From positions 1-15,138 of the forward strand of contig CAZYTO010000132.1 of the NCBI GenBank assembly GCA_964650405.1: a DNA stretch of 15,138 bases. Reading direction: 5' to 3'. Below the pieces are notes generated by a model. The model had not been told where the DNA came from and searched no databases. It saw only the letters and a list, made by a program, of their open reading frames with translations. Within the stretch, counting starts at the first letter, position 1. Every line of letters starts with the position of its first letter. Source of the DNA: CAZYTO01 sp964650405. Lineage in GTDB: Bacteria; Acidobacteriota; Thermoanaerobaculia; Gp7-AA8. Below are positions 1 to 5,547 of this stretch, in pieces. The translations under genes were made by a program, and so were the position numbers.

Positions 1-412
1 AGATGTTGTCGCCGCCGGCGCGGTCGCTGGTGAAGGCGATCCACTTGCCGTTCGGGGAGTAGCGCGGCTGCATGTCCCAGGCGATGCCGGTGGTCAGGGC
101 CTTGGCCTCGCCGCCGGCCATGGGGATGGTGTAGATGTCGCCGAGGAGGTCGAATGCGATCTCCTTCCCATCGGGGCTGACGTCGAGCGACAGCCACGTC
201 CCCTCGGTGACGTCGATGTTGACGTCATGCCGCGGTCCGGGCGGGTTGTTGACGTCCCACTTCTTCTCCTCTTTCTTCTCGTCCTTCTTTTCCGCCGCGC
301 CGGCAGACGGCTTGTCCGCTTTCTTGTTCGTTGCGGACGCCGGAGGCGTCTGGGCGGGGACCGTGTTGGAGACGAACGTCAGGACGAGGAAGGCGAGGAA
401 AGCTCGTTTCAT
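1..412 (-). CDS. N-terminal part of an exported PD40/TolB-repeat protein, probably an amidohydrolase-family protein (cut by the window edge)
   Basis: The first 137 residues are visible and the rest lies outside the window. Residues 1-21 form a signal peptide (charged MKR, then a hydrophobic stretch ending near VPAQ), so the product is exported. Residues 22-58 are a lysine/glutamate/alanine-rich linker (KKDEKKEEKKW). Residues 74-137 hold two PD40/TolB-type beta-propeller motifs, LDVSPDGKEIAFD and PRYSPNGKWIAFTSD. A signal peptide, charged linker and PD40 repeats starting with 'P.GPRHDV...TEGTW' is the layout I associate with large amidohydrolase-family proteins, but no catalytic residues are visible here, so the enzymatic call is inference. 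The ATG follows an AAAGGG sequence and lies 10 bp past the queA stop, so it is probably translated from the queA transcript. A TolB-like or S9 peptidase protein is the main alternative. Confidence 0.8.
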   Translation of the reverse strand, partial: MKRAFLAFLVLTFVSNTVPAQTPPASATNKKADKPSAGAAEKKDEKKEEKKWDVNNPPGPRHDVNIDVTEGTWLSLDVSPDGKEIAFDLLGDIYTIPMAGGEAKALTTGIAWDMQPRYSPNGKWIAFTSDRAGGDNI

Positions 413-422
413 CAGTGCCCTT

Positions 423-1634
423 TCAGTGCTCTTTCGACAGGAGCATGCAGTCGCCGTAGCTGAAGAAGAGATAGCGGCGGGCGATTGCTTCGGAGTACGC
501 GGCCCGGATGGTCTCCATGCCCGCGAAGGCGGAGACTAGCATTAGGAGTGTGGACTCCGGCAGGTGGAAGTTGGTGAGCAAACGGTCAACAACATGGAAC
601 GCGAAGCCCGGGCTGATGAAGATGGCCGTCTCGGCCCGCCCGGCGAGGATGCGGCCGTCGCCGGCCCGGATGGCACTCTCCAGCGTGCGCACGCTCGTCG
701 TGCCGACGGCCACGATGGTGCGCCGCTCGTCGAGGGCCCGGTTGAGCGCCGCCGCAGCCGGCTCGCTGATGTCGTAGCGCTCGGTCTGCATCGTGTGCGC
801 AGCGAGGTCGTCGACCTTCACCGGCTGGAACGTCCCAATGCCCACGTGCAGCGTGATCCGGACGATCTCCACACCGCGGGCGGCGACGGCGTCGAGGATC
901 TCCGGCGTGAAATGCAGTCCGGCAGTCGGCGCCGCGATGGCACCGCGCTCAGCGGCATAGACCGTCTGGTACGACTCCCGGTCGCTCTCCCGCGGCTCCG
1001 GACGGGCGATGTAGGGCGGCAGCGGCATGACCCCGATGCGCTCGATCTCGGCCATGTCGCCTTCGAAGCGTAACGTGACGGTCCCCTCGTCCTTGGCCAG
1101 GACGTGCACCAGCAGGGCGTCGGAGAACGTCAGGACGTCTCCGACCCTGACGCGCTTGGCGGGTTTCGCCCAGGCCTCCCAGATCTCGTCGTCACCACTG
1201 GGGGGCGGCACGACGCCACGGGGGTTCGGAACGACGCAGTCGTGCCCTACATGGCCGAGTGTAGGGCACGACTGCGTCGTGCCGAACCCCCGTACGTCCT
1301 GCGCCGCACCCGCCCCCCCGGGTCCCTCGCTGAAGCCTGCCCTGAGCGGAGCCGAAGGGCTCGGGATGACGCGGCGTGTAAGCAGCAATTCGATGTTCCG
1401 CGACATCCCCGCTTTCGGCCGGGCGAAGAGGCGGGCCGGGATGACGCGCGTGTCGTTGATCACGAGCACGTCGCCGGCCTTCAGTTGCGACGGAAAGTCG
1501 GCGAAGGAGCGGTGCTCCATGACCGGCATCCCGCCATCGGGCTTGACGACCATCATGCGCGAGCGCCCGCGCTCGCGCGGCTCCTGCGCGATCAGTTCCG
1601 GTGGCAGGTGATAGGAGAAGTCAGTTCGTTGCAT
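423..1634 (-). CDS. queA: S-adenosylmethionine:tRNA ribosyltransferase-isomerase QueA, with an in-frame insert
   Basis: QueA transfers and isomerises the ribosyl group of S-adenosylmethionine onto 7-aminomethyl-7-deazaguanine in tRNA, giving epoxyqueuosine at the wobble position. It acts in the cytosol. Family motifs are clear: DFSYHLPPELIAQ at residues 5-17, VINDTRVIPARL at 58-69, then AAPTAGLHFT, HVGIGTFQPV, VGTTSVRTLES, NFHLPESTLLMLVSAFAG and the C-terminal FFSYGD. I chose the ATG at 1634 because the family starts right there; an upstream in-frame ATG at 1676 would add 14 unrelated residues and run into the divergent gene's leader. At 403 residues it is about 58 longer than the usual ~345. 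The excess is residues ~89-146, between IELLLTRR and DDEIWEAWAKPAKR, in what is normally a short loop. No strong Shine-Dalgarno is visible. Confidence 0.95.
   Translation of the reverse strand: MQRTDFSYHLPPELIAQEPRERGRSRMMVVKPDGGMPVMEHRSFADFPSQLKAGDVLVINDTRVIPARLFARPKAGMSRNIELLLTRRVIPSPSAPLRAGFSEGPGGAGAAQDVRGFGTTQSCPTLGHVGHDCVVPNPRGVVPPPSGDDEIWEAWAKPAKRVRVGDVLTFSDALLVHVLAKDEGTVTLRFEGDMAEIERIGVMPLPPYIARPEPRESDRESYQTVYAAERGAIAAPTAGLHFTPEILDAVAARGVEIVRITLHVGIGTFQPVKVDDLAAHTMQTERYDISEPAAAALNRALDERRTIVAVGTTSVRTLESAIRAGDGRILAGRAETAIFISPGFAFHVVDRLLTNFHLPESTLLMLVSAFAGMETIRAAYSEAIARRYLFFSYGDCMLLSKEH
1195..1372. repeat. Palindromic repeat inserted in frame in queA
   Basis: This segment encodes the extra ~58 QueA residues. 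It holds a 32-bp inverted repeat with one mismatch (left arm 1219-1250, right arm 1261-1292, 10-bp loop). Each arm has its own small hairpin; the right one is GCACGAC-TGC-GTCGTGC at 1266-1282. A partial third copy of the arm end (GGCACGACGC) lies at 1206-1215. A second short repeat-like piece lies at 1339-1370, with the imperfect palindrome GCCCT...AGGGC at 1339-1360. The frame stays open throughout. Confidence 0.85.
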
Positions 1635-1681
1635 ACGGAGCCGATGGTTGTATAACCGACATCGGACAACCGACAACTAAA
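1628..1681. promoter_or_regulatory. Divergent, overlapping promoters of queA and moaB within a heptamer array
   Basis: Rightward: TTGCAT (1629-1634), a 16-bp spacer and TATAAC (1651-1656), 25 bp before the moaB ATG at 1682. Leftward, on the minus strand: TTGTCG (1676-1671), a 16-bp spacer and TATACA (1654-1649), which would put the queA start codon within about 10 nt of the transcript start. The two -10 boxes overlap. From 1653 to 1680 the DNA reads as four 7-bp units (TAACCGA, CATCGGA, CAACCGA, CAACTAA). Promoter calls are by eye. Confidence 0.5.
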
Positions 1682-2179
1682 ATGCGTGCGTCAATGATCC
1701 GCGCCCGCGTCATCACCTGTTCCGACGGCGTCACGCATGGCACGCGGGTGGACCGCTCCGGGCCGGCACTGCGGGAGCTGCTCGTGGCCAACGGATGCGA
1801 CGTGGACGAGGTGGTCGTCGTGCCCGACGACGTCGAGGCCATCGCCGCGGCCATCGTGGGAGCGACGGAGGACGGTGTGCGGCTGGTCGTCACCACCGGC
1901 GGTACGGGCATCGCTCCGCGCGACGTCACCCCCGAGGCCACGATGCGGGTCTGTGAGCGCCTCGTGCCGGGGATGGGCGAGCTGATGCGGGCCTGCTCGA
2001 TCGCCAAGGCACCCATGGCCTCCCTCTCGCGGGCCCAGGCGGCCACGCGCGGGAACGCGCTCGTCGTCAACGTTCCGGGCAGCCCGCGCGGCGCGGTGGA
2101 GAACCTGGAGACGATCCTGCACCTCATCCCGCATGCGCTCGAGCTCCTCGGCGGCGAGCGGGTGGAGAAGCATCCATGA
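1682..2179 (+). CDS. moaB: MoaB/MogA-family molybdenum cofactor protein (molybdopterin adenylyltransferase type)
   Basis: This 165-residue protein consists of one MoCF-binding (MPT-binding) domain, the usual size for MoaB/MogA. Members bind molybdopterin, and the active ones adenylate it before metal insertion in molybdenum cofactor synthesis, in the cytosol. Visible signatures are RARVITCSDGV near the N-terminus, RSGPALRELL at 25-34, TTGGTGIAPRDVTPEAT at 71-87 and NVPGSPRGAVENLE near the C-terminus. The ATG at 1682 precedes the domain directly; a second in-frame ATG at 1694 is possible. No Shine-Dalgarno is seen at either. The stop overlaps the namZ start by four bases (ATGA). No other cofactor genes are in view, so MoaB cannot be separated from MogA here. 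Some family members are inactive. Confidence 0.88.
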   Translation: MRASMIRARVITCSDGVTHGTRVDRSGPALRELLVANGCDVDEVVVVPDDVEAIAAAIVGATEDGVRLVVTTGGTGIAPRDVTPEATMRVCERLVPGMGELMRACSIAKAPMASLSRAQAATRGNALVVNVPGSPRGAVENLETILHLIPHALELLGGERVEKHP

Positions 2180-3459
2180 AGCAGCGTGTGCAGCTCGGCA
2201 TCGAAGGCCTGATCGGCGATCCCACCCCCATCCGCGGGCGGCGCGTGGCTGTCCTCTCGCACCAGGCGGCCGTCACGCATGACCTCCGGCGCACCGTCGA
2301 CGTCGTGGCCGATCTCGCCGGCCGCGAGAACTTCGTCCGCATCTTCGGCCCGGAGCACGGCTTCTGGGGAGTGAAGCAGGACATGGAGGGCGCGGGCGGC
2401 GAGCGCGACGCGGCCACGGGCGTGGAGATTCTCTCGCTCTACGTCGACTACCCGAAGCAGCCGCAGTCGCGGACGCCGGACGGCATCGCCTGCTGGAAGC
2501 GGCAACTGGCGGCGAAGAAGGAGCAGCTCTGGCCGAAGGTGGAAGACTTCGACGGCATCGACGTCCTAGTCGTCGACCTGCAGGACGTCGGGGCGCGCTA
2601 CTACACCTTCGCCAACACCATGGCCTACTGCATGGAGGTTGCGAAGACGAGCGGCGTGAAGGTCGTCGTCTGCGATCGCCCCAATCCGATCAACGGCCGC
2701 GACGTGGAGGGCAACCTCTTCGACGACGAGCGCTGGTTCAGCTTCGTCGGCCAGTTCGACCTCGCCCCCCGCCACGGCATGACCATCGGCGAGCTGGCGC
2801 GCTGGTATCAGAGCGCCGACTCGAAGTATCGCTGCGAGCTGGAGATCGTCGGGATGCGCGGCTGGTCGCGCGAGCTGTGGTGGGATGACACGGACGTGCC
2901 GTGGGTCCCGCCGTCACCGAACATGCCGTCGGTCAGCACCGCGACGGTCTATCCCGGGATGTGTCTCGTCGAGGCCACCGGAGCCAGCGAGGGCCGCGGC
3001 ACGACCATCCCCTTCGAGATCTTCGGCGCGCCGCACGTAGATCCGTTCGCGCTCGCGGAGCGTCTGAACGGTATCGGCATCCCCGGCATCCGCTTCCGCC
3101 CGCAGTTCTTCCAGCCGACGTTTCAGAAGCACGCCGGCGTCGTCTGCGGCGGCGTCCAGCTCCACGTCACCGACCGCGACGCCTTCCCTTCCTACCGCGC
3201 CGGCCTGTACTGCGTGCAGGCCATCTACGAGCTCTGGCCGGACTTCGTCTGGCGCGGCGATGCCTACGAGTACGAGCCCACCGACGAGAAGCAGGCCCTC
3301 GAGCAGCTCGTTGGTTCGTCAGCCTTCCGCAAGCTGCTCGATGGTTCGTCAGCCTTCCGCAAGCTGCTCGATGGCGGCGGCGACCTCGCGGCCTGGATTG
3401 CCTCGTGGGACAACCGCGAGTTCTTGCGGCGGCGGGAAGAGGCGCTGCTGTATTACTGA
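2176..3459 (+). CDS. namZ: Exo-beta-N-acetylmuramidase NamZ family (DUF1343)
   Basis: The 427-residue protein matches the DUF1343 family. Its characterised members (NamZ) release N-acetylmuramic acid from non-reducing ends of peptidoglycan fragments, a cell-wall recycling step. Conserved blocks appear in order: GPEHGF (58-63), LQDVGARYY (135-143), CDRPNP (166-171), PWVPPSPNMP (242-251) and SEGRGTTIPFEIFGAP (271-286). The start is fixed by an ATGA overlap with the moaB-type gene and by GGAG at 2164-2167, 8 bp upstream, which implies translational coupling. No signal peptide is visible, although several known NamZ proteins are secreted; here the enzyme would act in the cytosol on imported fragments unless exported another way. 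Near the C-terminus the segment GSSAFRKLLD occurs twice in tandem. Confidence 0.92.
   Translation: MKQRVQLGIEGLIGDPTPIRGRRVAVLSHQAAVTHDLRRTVDVVADLAGRENFVRIFGPEHGFWGVKQDMEGAGGERDAATGVEILSLYVDYPKQPQSRTPDGIACWKRQLAAKKEQLWPKVEDFDGIDVLVVDLQDVGARYYTFANTMAYCMEVAKTSGVKVVVCDRPNPINGRDVEGNLFDDERWFSFVGQFDLAPRHGMTIGELARWYQSADSKYRCELEIVGMRGWSRELWWDDTDVPWVPPSPNMPSVSTATVYPGMCLVEATGASEGRGTTIPFEIFGAPHVDPFALAERLNGIGIPGIRFRPQFFQPTFQKHAGVVCGGVQLHVTDRDAFPSYRAGLYCVQAIYELWPDFVWRGDAYEYEPTDEKQALEQLVGSSAFRKLLDGSSAFRKLLDGGGDLAAWIASWDNREFLRRREEALLYY
3312..3374 (+). repeat. Exact 30-bp tandem duplication inside namZ
   Basis: Two identical 30-bp units (3313-3342 and 3343-3372) are followed by GG of a third. They encode GSSAFRKLLD twice in frame. 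The family normally has one such helix ('LLAGS..LR..I..G'), so this is an added copy. The absence of any base difference points to recent slippage, possibly polymorphic. Confidence 0.93.
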
Positions 3460-3508
3460 GTTACGGGGTTGCGGGTTACGGGGTTGCGGGGTTACTCGGG
3501 GGGGACGG
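3460..3508 (+). repeat. G-rich 7/8-bp unit array after namZ
   Basis: Directly after the namZ stop the sequence alternates GTTACGGG and GTTGCGG(G) units, about five in all, then degenerates into a G run. No C-rich partner array is visible in this gap. Confidence 0.75.
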
Positions 3509-3509
3509 G

Positions 3510-3585
3510 TCACGCGGAGACGCGGAGATCAAGGAGGATCGAGTTCTCAGCTCTGCGTCCTCCGCGTCTCCGCGTCTCCGCGTGA
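3510..3585. repeat. 19-bp perfect inverted repeat (large hairpin) between namZ and the cupin gene
   Basis: The arms 3510-3528 and 3567-3585 are perfectly complementary (TCACGCGGAGACGCGGA and its complement, plus two more pairs). A second short pairing, GGAGGA with TCCTCC, lies in the 38-bp loop. The arms contain the direct repeat CGCGGAGA. It may act as a terminator or mRNA stabiliser after namZ, but there is no T-tract. The remainder of the gap (3586-3698) shows no gene and no confident promoter. Confidence 0.8.
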
Positions 3586-3698
3586 TGCTCTTGTGAGCTC
3601 GTAAGTGCCACACAAACGCCGGAGTTTCTCCCATGCGTATGCAAGAGATGACTGCACTTGTTTCTCGAGACGAGTCCGGGCCGCTACCATGGTCGATC

Positions 3699-4136
3699 AT
3701 GAAACGCACGCTGCTCGTCTTCCTCGTCGTCACCGCCGTGGCCGCCTTCGCCGCCGCCCCTCCCCCCGAGATCATCCAGATCCACGCGAAGGACATCGTC
3801 TGGAAGGATGGGCCGCCATCGCTGCCGAAGGGGACGAAGTCCGCAGTCCTGGAAGGTGATCCGAAATCCACCGGCATCTTCACCATGCGCCTGCACGTCC
3901 CGGCGGGAGCCGTCGTGCCGCCGCACTGGCATCCGCGTCCGGAGCGCGCCACGATCCTCAGCGGCGAAGTGCAGGTCGGCTTCGGCGACGTATTCGACGA
4001 GAAAGCCCTCACGTCGTTCCACGCCGGCGACTTCTACGTCAACCCGGCCAACTCCCACCATTTCGTCCGCTTCCGCAAGGAGAGCATCATCCAGATCACG
4101 GGCGAGGGGCCGTGGGAGCTGCATCCGCTGCAGTAG
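3699..4136 (+). CDS. Exported cupin-domain protein
   Basis: The protein has 145 residues. MKRTLLVFLVVTAVAAFAAA is a typical signal peptide, so it is periplasmic or secreted. The remainder is a single cupin fold. Motif 1 has H76, H78, E82 and G89 (PPHWHPRPERATILSGE), and motif 2 has G110, P116 and H120/H121. These are the usual metal ligands, so a divalent metal is likely bound. The substrate is unknown; similar proteins are annotated as cupin or DUF4437-like. I chose the ATG at 3699 because it begins the signal peptide; an in-frame ATG at 3633 would put 22 polar residues before it. No Shine-Dalgarno is obvious. Repeat arrays lie on both sides, and it is probably transcribed on its own. Confidence 0.85.
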   Translation: MKRTLLVFLVVTAVAAFAAAPPPEIIQIHAKDIVWKDGPPSLPKGTKSAVLEGDPKSTGIFTMRLHVPAGAVVPPHWHPRPERATILSGEVQVGFGDVFDEKALTSFHAGDFYVNPANSHHFVRFRKESIIQITGEGPWELHPLQ

Positions 4137-4299
4137 GTTGCGGGATTGCGAGGTTGCGGGGTTGCGGGGTTACGAGGTTGCGAGGTTGCGAGGTTGCGAG
4201 GTTGCGAGGAAGAATGAACACATCCCCAGCAACCTCGCAACCCCGCAACCCCGCAACCTCGCAATCCCGTAACACGCAACCCCGTAACCTCGCAACCTC
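4137..4299. repeat. Mirrored octamer arrays forming a 41-bp inverted repeat
   Basis: The left array (4137-4209) repeats CGAGGTTG, CGGGGTTG and CGGGATTG; the right array (4229-4299) carries the complement. Segments 4141-4181 and 4229-4269 are inverted copies identical at 40 of 41 positions, and the order of the variant octamers is preserved. They lie between the cupin and pseudouridine synthase genes. The structure could terminate transcription. It has no coding potential apart from low-complexity frames. Confidence 0.9.
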
Positions 4300-4314
4300 T
4301 TCACCCCCGAAACC

Positions 4315-5001
4315 ATGCTGCACATCCTCTACGAAGACGACGCCCTCCTCTTCGTCAACAAGCCGGCGGGGATCGTCGTTCAGCGCGGGTACGACCCTTT
4401 GGAGCCGGTGCTGCTGGAGCTGGCCATGGCGCATGCCGGGCACCTCTACCTGATGCAGCGGCTCGACCGAGGGACGAGCGGGGTCATGTTCTTTTCGAAG
4501 CAGGCGGAGGTGAATCCGAAGCTCACCCGGCAGTTCGAGACGAAGCGGATCCGGAAGCGCTACCTGGCGCTGGCGGAGGGGGAGCTGGCCGACGGGCAGA
4601 CCATCGACGCACCGTTGGCGAGGATCGGGCCGATCTCCTTCGGCGTGCGGGAAGGCGGTAAGCGCGCCACCACCGTCGTCGCGCCGCTGTCCACCGCGAC
4701 GGACGGCTCACTCCTGGCCATCACGTTATTGACCGGGCGCACGCACCAGATCCGGGTCCACCTGGCAGCGATCGGGCATCCTCTCGTCGGCGATTGGCTG
4801 TACGGCGCACGAAACGCGCCGCGCCCCATGTTGCATGCCGCCGAGCTGATGATGACGCATCCTGTTTCGAATCAACCGCTTCGCGTGAGCGCGCCGCTGC
4901 CGGAGGACTTTCGCCAGACCGCGGCTGCGCGCGGGCTGGATGTGGAGACCGCCCTGGAACGAGGACAAACCGACCGCGCAAGAGTGCAGCTAAATCATTG
5001 A
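4315..5001 (+). CDS. RluA-family RNA pseudouridine synthase
   Basis: The 228-residue enzyme is expected to isomerise specific uridines in rRNA or tRNA to pseudouridine. The catalytic motif is QRLDRGTSGVMFF with the nucleophile Asp51; most relatives have His where this one has Gln48. RKRYLALAEG (80-89) is the conserved basic/tyrosine segment. GRTHQIRVHLAAIGHPLVGD (141-160) is the second family signature, and LHAAELMMTHP (173-183) follows. There is no N-terminal S4 domain, so it is a compact RluA/RluC-like catalytic domain; the target base cannot be told from sequence. The ATG at 4315 starts the domain (LHILYEDDALLFVNKPAG). No Shine-Dalgarno is seen, as for several genes here. Confidence 0.93.
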   Translation: MLHILYEDDALLFVNKPAGIVVQRGYDPLEPVLLELAMAHAGHLYLMQRLDRGTSGVMFFSKQAEVNPKLTRQFETKRIRKRYLALAEGELADGQTIDAPLARIGPISFGVREGGKRATTVVAPLSTATDGSLLAITLLTGRTHQIRVHLAAIGHPLVGDWLYGARNAPRPMLHAAELMMTHPVSNQPLRVSAPLPEDFRQTAAARGLDVETALERGQTDRARVQLNH

Positions 5002-5004
5002 ATT

Positions 5005-5013
5005 TGCTAGAAT
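5005..5013 (+). promoter_or_regulatory. Extended -10 promoter for the DUF4783 gene and kinase
   Basis: TGCTAGAAT is an extended -10 (TGnTAGAAT) in a short AT-rich patch right after the pseudouridine synthase stop, about 50 bp before the next start codon. No good -35 is seen at the usual distance, which fits an extended -10 promoter. Confidence 0.5.
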
Positions 5014-5063
5014 AAGCGACCGTACTGCACCGTTGTTACGGGTACACAGGCAGGAGAAGGAAC

Positions 5064-5492
5064 ATGAGACTCTGGACGAAGCTCGCAATGATCGCAGTCG
5101 TGGCCGTGGGGATGCCGGTCATCGCCGCGGCGCAGTACAGAGACCTCGACACGGCCCTCTCCAGCGTCAACCGCGGGTTCGGCAGCGGCGACACGCAGGC
5201 CGTTGTTTCCGGCATGGCCGACGACGAGAAGGTGAAGCTGCAGTTCCCCGGACTGATCACGGAGAGCGGTTTCTACGGCCGCGACCAGGCCACGTACATC
5301 CTCGAGCAGCTCTTCGCCAAGGCCAAGCCGACCGGCTTCGAAGTGCGGCTCGCGAAGAAGAGCAGCACGGAGGGGCAGTACCACATCACCGCGCTCTGGA
5401 ACGTCGCGGGCGGCCCGCGGGAGCTCTACATCATCCTGCACAGCAAGGGCGACAAGTGGTCGATCGTCTCCGTCCAGTCCGCGGGAAAGTAG
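5064..5492 (+). CDS. Small exported DUF4783 (NTF2-like) protein
   Basis: The protein has 142 residues. Residues 1-23 are a signal peptide with an Ala-Ala-Ala|Gln cleavage site (AAAQ). The mature part looks like the DUF4783 family, a small NTF2-like cone fold of unknown function: LDTALSSVNRGFGSGD, LQFPG....SGFYGRDQATYILEQLFA, GQYHITALWNVAGG and the final GDKWSIVSVQ. There is a strong ribosome site (AGGAG at 5052-5056, then AAGGA) before the ATG. The kinase gene starts 22 bp downstream on the same strand, so the two are probably one transcript. The protein could be an envelope partner or sensor input for that kinase, which is inference from position only. Confidence 0.85.
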   Translation: MRLWTKLAMIAVVAVGMPVIAAAQYRDLDTALSSVNRGFGSGDTQAVVSGMADDEKVKLQFPGLITESGFYGRDQATYILEQLFAKAKPTGFEVRLAKKSSTEGQYHITALWNVAGGPRELYIILHSKGDKWSIVSVQSAGK

Positions 5493-5502
5493 GGCGGTGA
5501 AC

Positions 5503-5547
5503 GGAGGATGACGAATGAGGGATGACGGAACGGCCGGACGTCATCCT
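5503..5547 (+). promoter_or_regulatory. Ribosome site and start codon of the kinase inside a heptamer array with inverted repeat
   Basis: GGAGG (5503-5507) is 7 bp before the ATG at 5515. From 5507 the units GATGACG, AATGAGG and GATGACG follow in 7-bp register, and the start codon is part of the middle unit. CGTCATCC (5539-5546) is complementary to GGATGACG at 5506-5513 and 5520-5527, so the start region could fold into alternative hairpins. Confidence 0.6.

Noticed and set aside
423..1634. queA as a pseudogene or frameshift because of the odd middle segment
   Set aside because: The frame is uninterrupted and the conserved motifs are complete on both sides of the insert, so an intact gene with an insertion is the better reading.
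1635..1676. Upstream QueA start adding 14 residues
   Set aside because: The added residues come from the heptamer-array promoter region and do not match the family N-terminus. The ATG at 1634 gives the expected start.
3633..3698. Longer N-terminus for the cupin protein
   Set aside because: It would bury the signal peptide behind 22 polar residues. The ATG at 3699 gives a normal signal peptide.
4137..4299. CRISPR array
   Set aside because: The units are 8 bp and contiguous, with no unique spacers of regular length and no cas genes in the window.
4096..4443. Frame with peptide repeats such as LRGCEVAG
   Set aside because: It arises from the octamer arrays read in another frame. It overlaps two real genes and has no ribosome site.
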